Shown here: piece after piece, positions 53,947-62,785 of the stretch
Layout of the letters: each line of letters opens with the position of its first letter
How positions within the stretch are numbered: position 1 is the stretch's first letter
DNA from: Rhizobium sp. NXC14
Lineage (GTDB): Bacteria > Pseudomonadota > Alphaproteobacteria > Rhizobiales > Rhizobiaceae
Assembly (NCBI RefSeq): GCF_002117485.1
Contig: NZ_CP021032.1
Location: 709,016-773,015 of the forward strand
Direction of reading: 5' to 3'
Length of the DNA stretch: 64,000 nucleotides
The notes under the pieces: generated by a model
The model's database searches: none
What the model saw: the letters and a program-made list of their open reading frames with translations, nothing else
What the model was told of the DNA's origin: nothing
Made by a program: the position numbers and the translations under genes

Positions 53947-55179
53947 CTATCCTTTCGTCCAGCGCCATTGCGTCACCGGCATCGCCGGCCGCCAGCCGCT
54001 CATGCTGCCGAGCGGCGCAGCGCGCGATATTTCGATCCGCGTGAGGGAGCCGCCGCGTTTGCCATGTTCGCAGATCAATGCCGCCTCCATGTCAAGCGTC
54101 ACGCCATTGGCGACGAGCCGCCCTCCCCGCTTCAGCGCAGTGATGGCAGTGTCGATGACATCAGGTACGCTGCCGCCGCCGCCGAGGAAGATCGCATCCG
54201 GTTCCGGCAGGCCTCTCAGCGCATCGGGCGCTGAACCCTCGACAACGGCCAGATGCGGCACGCCGAGGGCAGTTGCGTTGCGGGCAATCCGCGCCGCCCG
54301 CTCGGGCGATTGCTCGACGGCGATCGTCTTCAGCGATGGATCGGCCAGCATCCATTCGATGCCGATCGATCCCGAGCCGGCGCCGATATCCCAGAGCAGT
54401 TCGCCGTGACGTGGCGCAAGCGCCGAAAGCGTCATCGCCCGGATTTCCCGTTTGGTGATCTGACCGTCATGCTCGAACAAATCGTCCTCGAGACCTGCGG
54501 CAAAAGGCAGGATGCGAGCCCCCTTCCCTGCCGTAACCTCGAGCGCGCAGACGTTCAGGGGATCGATGTCAGTGAGATCGAAATCCGACGCCACGGCGTG
54601 TCTCTGTCGTTCCCGCGCACCGCCCAACGCTTCGAGTACGGTAAGTCTCGACTGACCGAAGCCGCTGGCGACAAGCAAGGCAGCAAGCTCGCCGGGTCCA
54701 TTTTCATCAGAGGTCAGAGCAATGATGCGCCGCCCGGGGTGCAGATGCGGTCGGACAAGGTCGATCGGGCGTCCATGCAGCGAGATCGTCGTCACGTCCT
54801 GCTGCGGCCAGCCGAGCCGGGAGGCGGCAAGGCTGAAGGCCGAAGGCGCGGGAATGACGCGCATCTCTTCCGCCGCGACACGGCGGCAGAGGGTTGCGCC
54901 GACTCCGTAGAGAAACGGATCGCCGGAGGCGAGCACGACGACAGGCGTGCCGCGCCGTTCAAGGACGGCATCGACCGAGCGCTCGAACGGGCTCTGCCAG
55001 GCAAGTTTTTCGCCCGATATCAGCGATGCGGCAAGCGCGTGGTGCCGCGTTCCGCCGAACACCGCCGGTGCGGTGGCGATCAGCCTCTTCGCCTCCTCGC
55101 CCAGCCCTGCTGGACCATCTTCGCCGATGCCGATAATAGTCAGCCAGCGCTTGCTGCAAGTGGGAAAGACATCAGACAT
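53947..55179 (-). CDS. cobL: Precorrin-6Y C5,15-methyltransferase (decarboxylating) CobL
   Basis: A 410-residue bifunctional methylase. The N-terminal half ([40 protein letters not shown]) is a CbiE-type methylase; the C-terminal half ([19 protein letters not shown]) is a CbiT-type methylase/decarboxylase. Together they methylate C5 and C15 and remove the acetate carboxyl at C12. The ATG at 55179 shares two bases with the divergent cobK start; the longer frame to 55347 is antisense to cobK. Confidence 0.92.
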   Translation of the reverse strand: MSDVFPTCSKRWLTIIGIGEDGPAGLGEEAKRLIATAPAVFGGTRHHALAASLISGEKLAWQSPFERSVDAVLERRGTPVVVLASGDPFLYGVGATLCRRVAAEEMRVIPAPSAFSLAASRLGWPQQDVTTISLHGRPIDLVRPHLHPGRRIIALTSDENGPGELAALLVASGFGQSRLTVLEALGGARERQRHAVASDFDLTDIDPLNVCALEVTAGKGARILPFAAGLEDDLFEHDGQITKREIRAMTLSALAPRHGELLWDIGAGSGSIGIEWMLADPSLKTIAVEQSPERAARIARNATALGVPHLAVVEGSAPDALRGLPEPDAIFLGGGGSVPDVIDTAITALKRGGRLVANGVTLDMEAALICEHGKRGGSLTRIEISRAAPLGSMSGWRPAMPVTQWRWTKG

Positions 55180-55948
55180 GGGAAGACTTCGCATCCTGAT
55201 TCTCGGCGGCACGAGCGAAGCGCGCCTGCTCGCCGAAGCGCTCGCGGCGCGTGATGATTGCGATATTCTGCTGTCGCTGGCAGGACGTACCGAGAAACCG
55301 GCCGAGCAGCCTGTTCCGGTCCGTATTGGTGGTTTCGGCGGTGCCATGGCGCTGGCCGACTTTTTGAAAGCCGGCGGCTACGGGCTGCTTATCGACGCCA
55401 CGCACCCTTTCGCCGAACGAATTTCCGAAAATGCCGCCATCGCGGCCGCGGCCTCCCCTCTCGCTGCGATCGCTCTGCGTCGTCCGGAATGGCAACGCTT
55501 GCCGGGCGATCGCTGGCGGGAAGTGCAGAGCATCCCGGCAGCCATCGAGGCGCTCGGCCAATCTCCCCGCCATGTCTTCCTGGCGACGGGCCGGCAGGGC
55601 GCTCACCACGCAGAAGTGGCGCCGCAACATCAATATCTCATCCGCAGCGTCGACCCCGTCGAACGGCCGCTTAGGCTTGCGAATGCCGAATACATCCTCG
55701 ATCGCGGCCCCTTCACGCTGGAAAGCGAATGCACTTTGCTGAGGCAGCATCATATCGACGTCGTCATTGCCAAGAACAGCGGCGGCACCGCCACCTATGC
55801 GAAGATCGAGGCGGCGCGCCTGCTCGGCATCGAGGTGATGATGGTGGCGCGCGCGCCGTCGCCGATCATCACATGGGTCGAAACCGTCGAGGCGGCGCTT
55901 GCGGCGGTCGATCACCTCTTTCCTCCCGCCATGAAACGCGGCGTGTAG
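55178..55948 (+). CDS. cobK: Precorrin-6A reductase CobK
   Basis: A 256-residue NADPH-dependent reductase. Family motifs are ILILGGTSEARLLAEALA at the N-terminus, LIDATHPFAERISENA, and VIAKNSGGTATYAKIEAARLLGIEVMMVARAP. It reduces precorrin-6A to dihydro-precorrin-6. It is the only cob gene on the plus strand: its start overlaps that of cobL and its end overlaps cobJ by 37 bp. GGAAAG lies nine bases before the ATG. Confidence 0.92.
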   Translation: MGRLRILILGGTSEARLLAEALAARDDCDILLSLAGRTEKPAEQPVPVRIGGFGGAMALADFLKAGGYGLLIDATHPFAERISENAAIAAAASPLAAIALRRPEWQRLPGDRWREVQSIPAAIEALGQSPRHVFLATGRQGAHHAEVAPQHQYLIRSVDPVERPLRLANAEYILDRGPFTLESECTLLRQHHIDVVIAKNSGGTATYAKIEAARLLGIEVMMVARAPSPIITWVETVEAALAAVDHLFPPAMKRGV

Positions 55949-56676
55949 ACCAGGTCGGGCTTGCCGGAACGCGCGACGATTCGCGTTTCGGCGGAGCCGA
56001 TGATGATGCAGGTCGCCATATCGGCGATCGATGCATCCGCTTGCGATAGCGGCTGCACCGCGATGTGCTCGTTTGCCCGCCCGGCCGCGCGCCCGAAAAT
56101 CACCGGGGTTGTTGCCGGCAGATGGTCGCGCAGCAGCTTGAAAGCCTCGCCGAGTTGCCACGGCCGCGCCCGGCTGATCGGATTATAGAGCGCGATGACG
56201 AAGCCCGCCTTTGCCGCCAGTTCAAGCCGAGTTTCGATGATATTCCAAGGCTTTAGGTTATCTGATAGCGATATTGCGCAGAAATCGTGCCCAAGCGGCG
56301 CCCCGGCTCTTGCTGCCACCGCCAGCATCGCCGTGACGCCGGGAAGCACGGTAAGATCGACGGCGCGCCACGCCGCCGGCCCGTTCTCGATTGCCTCGCA
56401 GACGGCAGCGGCCATGGCGAAGACACCGGGATCGCCGCCGGAGACGATGCAGACGTTGGCGCCATCCGCTGCCATGGAAAGCGCCGCCCCTGCCCTGTCG
56501 AGCTCCTCGCGATTGTCCGACGCATGCCGCAGCTGATCGGAGCGGAGCTGCAGCCGTTCGAGATAAGGTCCGTAGCCGAAGAAATCCGTCGCCGCATCGA
56601 CGGCGGCCAGCGCTTCCGGCGTCATCTGCTCGGGATTACCGGGACCGGTGCCGATGACGAAAAGCCTGCCACTCAT
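55912..56676 (-). CDS. cobJ: Precorrin-3B C17-methyltransferase CobJ
   Basis: A 254-residue ring-contracting methylase. The start LFVIGTGPGNPEQMTPEALAAVDAATDFFGYGPYLERL, the loop IVSGGDPGVFAMAAAV and DFCAISLSDNLKPW are characteristic of CobJ/CbiH. It makes precorrin-4. The stop lies inside the 3' end of the convergent cobK gene, and its ATG overlaps the cobI stop. Confidence 0.93.
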   Translation of the reverse strand: MSGRLFVIGTGPGNPEQMTPEALAAVDAATDFFGYGPYLERLQLRSDQLRHASDNREELDRAGAALSMAADGANVCIVSGGDPGVFAMAAAVCEAIENGPAAWRAVDLTVLPGVTAMLAVAARAGAPLGHDFCAISLSDNLKPWNIIETRLELAAKAGFVIALYNPISRARPWQLGEAFKLLRDHLPATTPVIFGRAAGRANEHIAVQPLSQADASIADMATCIIIGSAETRIVARSGKPDLVYTPRFMAGGKR

Positions 56677-57404
56677 CGGCTGCCCTCCCAGCCCGGCACC
56701 AGCACGAGCGAGAAATAGGGCGCATCGCCGTCGCTCCTGTCGGCAAGCCTTTCCATCGCCGCGTTCGCCATGGTGCCGCGCTCGACATAGAGGGCGTCCG
56801 CAAGCCGGCCGGCTGCCGAAAGCGCCCGGCGGATTTTCGGCAGATTGCGGCCGACCTTCATGATGACGGCAGCTTGGGTATCGACAAGGCGCCGCGTCAG
56901 TTCGCCTTCGGCCATCGTACCGGGCAGTACGGAAAGCACGTCGTCGCCCTGGACGATCGGCATGCCGGCCAGCGACCAGCAGCCCGACATGGCGCTGATG
57001 CCGGGGATCACTTCAGTGGGGTAGTGCGTGGAAAGCCTGACGTGCAGGTGCATATAGGAGCCGTAGAAGAGCGGGTCGCCTTCGCTGAGAACGGCGACGG
57101 TCCGCCCGGCGTCGAGATGCCCGACAATGTCTCTTGCAGATCGGTCGTAGAACTCGGTGATCAGGCTCTGATAGCGTTCGTCATTCTTGTCGATCTCGGT
57201 GGTGACGGGATAGTAGAGCGGCAGCAGAGTGACCCAAGGTTTCAGCAGCGGCTCAACGATCGCCTTGCCGTTACCGCCCCTGCCCTGCTTGGCAAAGTAA
57301 GCGATGACATCCGCGCGTTCGATGGCGCGCACGGCCTTGAGGGTCAGAAGCTCGGGATCGCCGGGACCCGTGCCGACGCCGATGAGACGGCCTGGTGTCG
57401 TCAT
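56673..57404 (-). CDS. cobI: Precorrin-2 C20-methyltransferase CobI
   Basis: A 243-residue methylase that forms precorrin-3A. It shows LIGVGTGPGDPELLTLKAVRAIERADVIAYF, the loop LSEGDPLFYGSYMHL and VIPGISAMSGCWSLAGMPIVQG. Length is normal. The start overlaps the cobH stop and the stop overlaps cobJ, so cobH-I-J are translated in a chain. Confidence 0.93.
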   Translation of the reverse strand: MTTPGRLIGVGTGPGDPELLTLKAVRAIERADVIAYFAKQGRGGNGKAIVEPLLKPWVTLLPLYYPVTTEIDKNDERYQSLITEFYDRSARDIVGHLDAGRTVAVLSEGDPLFYGSYMHLHVRLSTHYPTEVIPGISAMSGCWSLAGMPIVQGDDVLSVLPGTMAEGELTRRLVDTQAAVIMKVGRNLPKIRRALSAAGRLADALYVERGTMANAAMERLADRSDGDAPYFSLVLVPGWEGSR

Positions 57405-58033
57405 AGGCCCGGCCTTGCCAGCGCATTGATGGCGGCAGCCGTCACGGCGCTGCCGCCGAGCCGGCCTCGCACGATGGCGAAGGGAACGCCATAGGAATTT
57501 TCTGCCAGCGCATCCTTCGATTCGGCTGCGCCGACGAACCCGACGGGCATGCCGAGGATCGCCGCGGGTTTCGGCGCGCCGTCGCGCAGGAGTTCGAGCA
57601 GATGAAAGAGCGCGGTCGGGGCGTTACCGATCGCGACGATGCTCCCGCCGAGCCGATCGAGCCAGAGATGCATGGCGGCGGCCGAGCGTGTATTGCCGAT
57701 CTCGCGTGCGAGCTCCGGCGTTGCGGGATCGCGCAACGTGCAGACCACCTCGTTCAGCGCCGGCAGCCGCGCCCGTGTGACGCCATGCGACACCATTTCC
57801 GCATCGCAGAAGATCGGCGCGCCGGCCTTCAGCGCATCGCGTGCGGTGCTGACGAAATCGGTGGAAAAGAGGAAATTCTTCGCCGCTTCCACCAGGCCGC
57901 AAGCATGAATCATGCGAACGGCAATTTCAGCCTCGTCTTCGGTGAAAAGCGAAAGATCGGCCTCGGCGCGGATGATCGCAAAGGAACGCTCGTAGATCGC
58001 GTCGCCGCTGCGGATGTAATCGTAGTCTGGCAT
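57401..58033 (-). CDS. cobH: Precorrin-8X methylmutase CobH
   Basis: A 210-residue enzyme that moves the C11 methyl to C12, giving hydrogenobyrinic acid. The catalytic His lies in AEMVSHGVTRARLP; RMIHACG and IGNAPTALFHLLELL are family segments, and AILGMPVGFVGAAESKDAL closes the active site. It has two bases to cobG upstream and overlaps cobI downstream. Confidence 0.94.
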   Translation of the reverse strand: MPDYDYIRSGDAIYERSFAIIRAEADLSLFTEDEAEIAVRMIHACGLVEAAKNFLFSTDFVSTARDALKAGAPIFCDAEMVSHGVTRARLPALNEVVCTLRDPATPELAREIGNTRSAAAMHLWLDRLGGSIVAIGNAPTALFHLLELLRDGAPKPAAILGMPVGFVGAAESKDALAENSYGVPFAIVRGRLGGSAVTAAAINALARPGL

Positions 58034-58035
58034 TC

Positions 58036-59415
58036 TTATTCCTGTCGCGGCGCCTTCGAAACGCCGGTTGCGCCAAGCCGTGTAAGGCAGGCGGCGGCCG
58101 ATTCGCCAGCGTTCCTGTTGTCTTCGATGAACCGGGCGAGCCTCTCTATAGCGAAATCGATCCGACTGCCAGCGATCCGTTCATCCGGCAGATCTGAAGC
58201 AAGCCCGTTGAGAATGAGACCGAAACCATCCGCCGATCCGGTCAGCGTCAGCGCCGGCCCGGCATGGGCGCAGCCTTTCGAACAGCCGGAGAGATGGAAC
58301 GTCAGAGATCCGTCGAAGAGAACGGGTGCTGCGGTAATGAGGCGGTGCGCCAGGGCTCTCGTCTCGTAAAAAGCGGAGCCGCAGGCGCCGGCGCCGGCGC
58401 AGGCCGCGACATATTCGCTTTTCTCGCCGGGTTGCACGGTGAAGCCATGTTTGCTCGAAGTTATCTGCAGAGCAGGCGCGGCCCCTGCCGGAAAGCCGGT
58501 GAAGAAGAAGCCGCGGCCGGGCGCAAGTCGGATAGCTGTTGCGCCGTGAGCTGTTGCGTCGTCGAGCAGGGCGGTCAAATCGGGGGCCCGCATCTGGCCG
58601 AATTCCGGCCGCACACCAAGCACGTGTTTTCCGTCCTTCAGCCGGTGCAAGCCGGAAAGCGGCGTCTGTTTTTGATGTGACGGAAGAAATCGGATGATGT
58701 CCATAGCGGGAAAGCGCGCTCGCAGAAGGGCCGGATCGATATCCCTCGCTCGCAGGCTCTGCCTGACCGCCAGCAGATCGAAAATTTCGCCAACGGCCGA
58801 TATCGCCGCTTCTGCTGCACCCTTCGCCACAGGCGTTGCCGTCTCGTCATCGCCGTTGATCGCTACGAGCCATTGTGCGCCGGGCTGTGCGACGATACGG
58901 ATATCGGCCGAGAGCGCCGACAAACCGAACGCTCCGCCGCCGTCGATAATGAGGGAGAGTTTTGGCGCGAGCCGCGGCGAGGCGAGCAGCTGTGCGAGCT
59001 TGCTGCGCAAGGTCTTTTCCAGTGCTGCTGGATCGCCTGTCTCCTCAGGATCGATACCGTGCAGTGGCGATATTTCGATTGCCGGACCGTCCGGCACGGC
59101 GATCCCGGCGGCATCGATATCGGCGGCGAGCCGCTTGACGGTTTCAGCCCGCAGTCCGCGGATCTGCAGGTTGCCGCGGGCGGTGATTTCCAAGATGCCG
59201 TTTCCATGCTCTGCAGCCGAGCGGGCAAGCGCTGAGAATTGCGCTAGCGTCAAGGCGCCACCGGCCGGACGCAACCTTACGAGCAAACCATCGCCGGTCG
59301 GCATCGGTGCGGCAAGGGCCGGGCAGGCGCCGCGCGGGCGTGGCTTCGCCGTCGGCCGATCATCGAGATCCGCCTCGCCTGTCCTGTCGATTGCCTTGGC
59401 GGCCTTCGTGCCCAT
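58036..59415 (-). CDS. cobG: Precorrin-3B synthase CobG
   Basis: A 459-residue oxygen-dependent monooxygenase with a 4Fe-4S cluster, of the nitrite/sulphite reductase fold. Cluster cysteines are seen in ACAGAGACGSAFYE and LSGCSKGCAHAGPALTL. Its presence, with no CbiD-type gene seen, marks the aerobic cobalamin route. The ATG at 59415 is chosen because AGAGGA lies six bases upstream and the length then fits known CobG; 59433 is the alternative. Confidence 0.9.
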   Translation of the reverse strand: MGTKAAKAIDRTGEADLDDRPTAKPRPRGACPALAAPMPTGDGLLVRLRPAGGALTLAQFSALARSAAEHGNGILEITARGNLQIRGLRAETVKRLAADIDAAGIAVPDGPAIEISPLHGIDPEETGDPAALEKTLRSKLAQLLASPRLAPKLSLIIDGGGAFGLSALSADIRIVAQPGAQWLVAINGDDETATPVAKGAAEAAISAVGEIFDLLAVRQSLRARDIDPALLRARFPAMDIIRFLPSHQKQTPLSGLHRLKDGKHVLGVRPEFGQMRAPDLTALLDDATAHGATAIRLAPGRGFFFTGFPAGAAPALQITSSKHGFTVQPGEKSEYVAACAGAGACGSAFYETRALAHRLITAAPVLFDGSLTFHLSGCSKGCAHAGPALTLTGSADGFGLILNGLASDLPDERIAGSRIDFAIERLARFIEDNRNAGESAAACLTRLGATGVSKAPRQE

Positions 59416-59478
59416 TCTCAATCCTCTGATCATCTCTTACATGATCGCGGCCGGTGCGGCAAAACATGACGGCGCCGG

Positions 59479-60243
59479 CTATTCCTCGAAGTCGCGTCCC
59501 TTACGCAGCAGATATATGTCCATGATCCAGCCGTGCCGCTGTCTCGCCTCGGAACGCAGCGCCTGAATATCGGCGGCGATGTCTGCGAGCCGTCCCGACC
59601 GGATGATCTCGTCCCCGGTGCCGAGATAGGCGCCCCAGAAGATCTCTGCGTCTGGATCGTCGATCTTCGTAAAGGCCTGTTCGCCATCGAGCATGACGAC
59701 CGTTGAAGCAGCCTGGAGCCCGTCGCGCGCTAGCCTGCGCCCGGTGGTGATCTCAACCGGCTTGCCGACGAGGTTGAGCGGGATTTTGTGGCTGGCCGCC
59801 AGGGCCTGGATGCTGGTGATGCCGGGAACGACGCTGAAGTCGAAATCCAGGCCGGCGGCCTGCCGCACGCGTTCGATGATGCGGATCGTGCTGTCGTAGA
59901 GGCTGGGATCACCCCAGACGAGAAAGGCGCCGCTGCCTTCATCGGGGAGGCTGGAGATCAGCTGTAGATAGATGCGGGCGATTTCGCCATGCCATGCGTC
60001 GACGCTTTCCGCATAGGTTCTCTCTGCTGTCTGCCGTTGCGGCACCTCGAATTCCGATATCCTGACGCCTGGCCGGGTGATGTAGCGCTCGCAGATGTCA
60101 CGCCGAACCGCGGCGAGCTCTTCCTTGCCTGCGCCCTTGACCGGTAGGAAGATCGCATCGGCGGCGTTCATCGCCTTGATCGCTTGCATGGTGAGATGCT
60201 CCGGGTTGCCCGTGCCGATGCCGATGATAAGGATGTGCCTCAA
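59479..60243 (-). CDS. cobF: Precorrin-6A synthase (deacetylating) CobF
   Basis: A 254-residue methylase that methylates C1 of precorrin-5 and removes the acetyl unit. It begins RHILIIGIGTGNPEHLTMQAIKAMNAADAIFLP and has WGDPSLYDSTIRIIERV and FSVVPGITSIQALAASHKIPLNLVG. The start is taken as TTG at 60243, with GGGAG eight bases upstream; the next upstream TTG at 60297 would give a non-conserved tail. It is the first gene of the cobFGHIJ run and is divergent from repA. No B12 riboswitch is visible upstream. Confidence 0.88.
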   Translation of the reverse strand: MRHILIIGIGTGNPEHLTMQAIKAMNAADAIFLPVKGAGKEELAAVRRDICERYITRPGVRISEFEVPQRQTAERTYAESVDAWHGEIARIYLQLISSLPDEGSGAFLVWGDPSLYDSTIRIIERVRQAAGLDFDFSVVPGITSIQALAASHKIPLNLVGKPVEITTGRRLARDGLQAASTVVMLDGEQAFTKIDDPDAEIFWGAYLGTGDEIIRSGRLADIAADIQALRSEARQRHGWIMDIYLLRKGRDFEE

Positions 60244-60311
60244 GCCGATACTCCCGTGGTTCCTGGCGGTCTTGCCGAAAAAGCCGGCTCGCTGCAAGGG
60301 CAGAGCAGCGA

Positions 60312-60327
60312 GTTGGCCGCGGCCAAC
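60312..60327. other. parS-like centromere site 1
   Basis: GTTGGCCGCGGCCAAC is a perfect 16-bp palindrome that fits the repABC parS form GTT-N4-GC-N4-AAC. It lies 116 bp upstream of repA. An identical copy occurs at 61687. RepB should bind here for partition. Confidence 0.8.
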
Positions 60328-60443
60328 CGAGCCTGTGGACGCGCCGGAGCCCTATTCTTGCTGCAAATGCCGAATCGTGTCACTTTCGATACGCTTTTTG
60401 ACGCTATGTTGACAGAAAAGCGCATCGAAAAGGATTGGGTGTT

Positions 60444-61640
60444 TTGGACAACATTAGCGTATCGACGACGGACGTGCGGATCGAGCGGCATGCGAACCAG
60501 CTTTCGCGCCAACTGAAGCTTCTCCGCGACAAGCTGTTTCCGCCGCTTGCGCAGAAGACGCTGCGCACATTTTCTTCCGGCGAAGCCGCCCAGATGATCG
60601 GCGTTTCCGATGGTTATCTTCGCCAGCTTTCGCTGGATGGCAAGGGGCCGCAGCCGGAGCTTTCCTCAAATGGTCGACGCTCCTATACGCTCGGGCAGAT
60701 CAATGAATTGCGCCACTACATGGCGAACCTCAAGCCGAAGGACGCGCTGAGTTATCTCCCGTGGCGTCGCCCCGGCGAAAAGCTGCAGACGGTCGCCGTC
60801 ACCAATTTCAAGGGTGGTTCGGCCAAGACGACGACGACACTCTATCTGGCGCAATATCTGGCGCTGGAGGGCTACCGGGTACTGGCGATCGATCTCGACC
60901 CGCAGGCCTCGCTCTCCTCCATGCTGGGCGTTCAGCCGGAATTCGATCTTTCCGACGGCGATACACTTTATGGTGCCATTCGCTACGATGCGGCTCGTAA
61001 GCCGCTGAAGGAGATCGTCCGCAAGACCTATTTCGACGGACTCGATCTGGTGCCCGGCAATCTCGAACTGATGGAGTTCGAGCATGAGACGCCGCGGGCG
61101 CTCAATGATCGCCAGAAGCCGGCCGAGCTGTTTTTCCGCCGCGTCGGCGTCGCGATTGCCGAGGTCGAGGCCGATTACGACGTGGTGGTGATCGACTGCC
61201 CGCCGCAGCTCGGCTACCTCACCCTCGGTGCCGTTTGCGCTGCCACGTCGCTGCTCATCACCATCCATCCGCAGATGGTCGATGTCGCCTCCATGTCGCA
61301 GTTCCTGTTGATGACCTCGGATCTTCTCTCTGTGGTTCGCAGGGCCGGCGGCGACCTGCAGCACGACTTCATCAAATATGTCGTCACCCGCCACGAACCC
61401 TTTGATGCGCCGCAGTCGCAGATCGTCGCGCTGCTGCGCAGCCTCTTCGGTGACGACGTGCTGACGGCAACCATCCTCAAATCGACAGCAATCGCAGATG
61501 CCGGGCTGACGAAGCAGACGCTTTACGAAATTGAGAAGGGGCAGGTGCGCCGCTCGACGTATGACCGGGCACTGGAATCAGTCAACGCTGCCAATGGCGA
61601 GGTTCTTGCCGGCATTCACAAAGCCTGGGGCCGCACATGA
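60444..61640 (+). CDS. repA: Plasmid partitioning protein RepA
   Basis: A 398-residue ParA-type ATPase of repABC replicons, which moves plasmid copies apart and represses the operon. The N-terminal part carries a helix-turn-helix (FSSGEAAQMIGVSDGYLRQLSLDGKGP); Walker A is FKGGSAKTTTT, followed by IDLDPQASLSSMLG and VVIDCPPQLGYLTL. No ATG is available at the expected position. TTG at 60444 is chosen, with AAAAGGA nine bases upstream; TTG at 60435 abuts that site and is less likely. Its stop overlaps the repB start. Confidence 0.92.
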   Translation: MDNISVSTTDVRIERHANQLSRQLKLLRDKLFPPLAQKTLRTFSSGEAAQMIGVSDGYLRQLSLDGKGPQPELSSNGRRSYTLGQINELRHYMANLKPKDALSYLPWRRPGEKLQTVAVTNFKGGSAKTTTTLYLAQYLALEGYRVLAIDLDPQASLSSMLGVQPEFDLSDGDTLYGAIRYDAARKPLKEIVRKTYFDGLDLVPGNLELMEFEHETPRALNDRQKPAELFFRRVGVAIAEVEADYDVVVIDCPPQLGYLTLGAVCAATSLLITIHPQMVDVASMSQFLLMTSDLLSVVRRAGGDLQHDFIKYVVTRHEPFDAPQSQIVALLRSLFGDDVLTATILKSTAIADAGLTKQTLYEIEKGQVRRSTYDRALESVNAANGEVLAGIHKAWGRT

Positions 61641-62632
61641 GTAGACGCGATCGCCTAAAAGGTCTTTTCGACGATACGGCGCAGGAGTTGGCCGCGGCCA
61701 ACTACGAGGAGCCGTCTTCGCGCGGATCGGCCGGGCCGGTGCGGACAATGGCGCTGACCCTCGGCCGCATGGAGGAAGAGAGCAGGGCGATGCAGGAAGC
61801 TTTGCTCTCCGGCGAGCGCATCGTAGAACTCGATCCCGATCTGATCGATTCTTCCTTCGTCCGCGACCGCCTTGCCGACCAGCCGCTCGATCTTGAGGAC
61901 GAGCTGGTGCAGTCGATTGCCGACAATGGCCAGGAAGTGCCGATCCTTGTTCGGCGACATCCCGAAGTCGGCGAGCGTTACCAGATCGCCTACGGCCATC
62001 GCCGGCTGCAGGCCGTCAAGCTGCTCGGACGCAAGGTGCAGGCGATCGTCCGTCAGCTCGACGACACCGATGTCGTTATTGCGCAGGGCATCGAGAATTC
62101 TGCGCGCCGGAACCTTTCCTATATCGAACGCGCCGTCTTCGCTCTCAATCTCGAGCTCAAGGGTTTTGAGCGTCCTGTCATCATGAAGGCGCTGTCTACA
62201 GACAAGACGGAGCTATCGAAGCTGTTGTCGGTCGCCAAGGCCATTCCGGCCGAAATCATCAGGTCGGTGGGGGCCGCGCCCGGTATCGGACGACGCAAGT
62301 GGATGGCGCTTGCCCAAGACTGGAATGGGACGGCGGCGCCGCGGCTTGCGAAGCTTATCGCCTCGGATGGGTTCAGGGCGGAGGAGAGCGACCGCCGATT
62401 CGAGCTTCTGGTCGCCGAACTCGCCAGGAAAGAGGCGAAGCCGGAGCCCTCCGAATATGACTGGAAGCCGAAGAACGGCGGCAAGATTGCCGGCCGAATC
62501 AGACGCGCCGGCAATTCCTTCACGATCGCGTTGAAAACAGGCGATGCGCCGGATTTCGGCGCTTACATTTCACGCCGTCTCGATGAGCTTTACGAAGCCT
62601 ATCAGGCCGGCAAGTTGCAAGCAGGAGAGTAG
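61637..62632 (+). CDS. repB: Plasmid partitioning protein RepB
   Basis: A 331-residue ParB-type DNA-binding protein. The ParB/Srx box is GERYQIAYGHRRLQAVKLLGRKVQAIVR, preceded by NGQEVPILVRRHPE; the helix-turn-helix part follows (NLSYIERAVFALNLELKG and TDKTELSKLLSVAKAIP). It binds the parS palindromes, one of which lies inside its own 5' coding part. The start codon overlaps the repA stop (ATGA). Confidence 0.94.
   Translation: MSRRDRLKGLFDDTAQELAAANYEEPSSRGSAGPVRTMALTLGRMEEESRAMQEALLSGERIVELDPDLIDSSFVRDRLADQPLDLEDELVQSIADNGQEVPILVRRHPEVGERYQIAYGHRRLQAVKLLGRKVQAIVRQLDDTDVVIAQGIENSARRNLSYIERAVFALNLELKGFERPVIMKALSTDKTELSKLLSVAKAIPAEIIRSVGAAPGIGRRKWMALAQDWNGTAAPRLAKLIASDGFRAEESDRRFELLVAELARKEAKPEPSEYDWKPKNGGKIAGRIRRAGNSFTIALKTGDAPDFGAYISRRLDELYEAYQAGKLQAGE
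61687..61702. other. parS-like centromere site 2, inside repB
   Basis: A second, identical 16-bp palindrome GTTGGCCGCGGCCAAC occurs 50 bp into repB, encoding part of the ELAAANYE segment. Exact repetition of the site upstream of repA makes chance unlikely. Confidence 0.78.
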
Positions 62633-62635
62633 GCC

Positions 62636-62692
62636 GCAAAAGAAAAAAGCCTCCGAACGTTGCCGTCGCGGAAGCCTTTCTCATATCTGGAC
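62636..62692 (-). ncRNA. Antisense counter-transcribed RNA (incA-type) controlling repC
   Basis: The repB-repC gap holds a minus-strand promoter (TTGACA, 17-nt spacer, GATTCT) and, about 50 nt further on, a terminator hairpin with a T run. The predicted RNA is about 55-60 nt, the size known for repABC ctRNAs. It would pair with the repC leader and reduce RepC synthesis, setting copy number and incompatibility. The ends are estimates. Confidence 0.75.
62648..62676 (-). terminator. Terminator of the ctRNA
   Basis: An 8-bp stem with two G-U pairs (GGCTTCCG with CGGAGGCT on the minus strand) is followed by TTTTTTCTTTT. It gives the 3' end of the antisense RNA. Confidence 0.7.
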
Positions 62693-62698
62693 AATCTG

Positions 62699-62727
62699 AG
62701 AATCGCACTTCCTCGAATCAGTGTCAA
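62699..62727 (-). promoter_or_regulatory. Promoter of the ctRNA
   Basis: On the minus strand the -35 element TTGACA (62722-62727) is separated by exactly 17 bases from GATTCT (62699-62704). The -35 is a perfect consensus. Transcription would begin near 62692. Confidence 0.7.
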
Positions 62728-62785
62728 GCATCTTCGGCATCCTTTTGGGTGGTAGATTTCTTTTGCCTTGAAAAAGGTGAAGGAC

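Noticed and set aside
60244..60443. Possible B12 riboswitch upstream of cobF
   Set aside because: No B12-box-like sequence or matching multi-stem fold was seen; the strong palindrome there fits parS instead.
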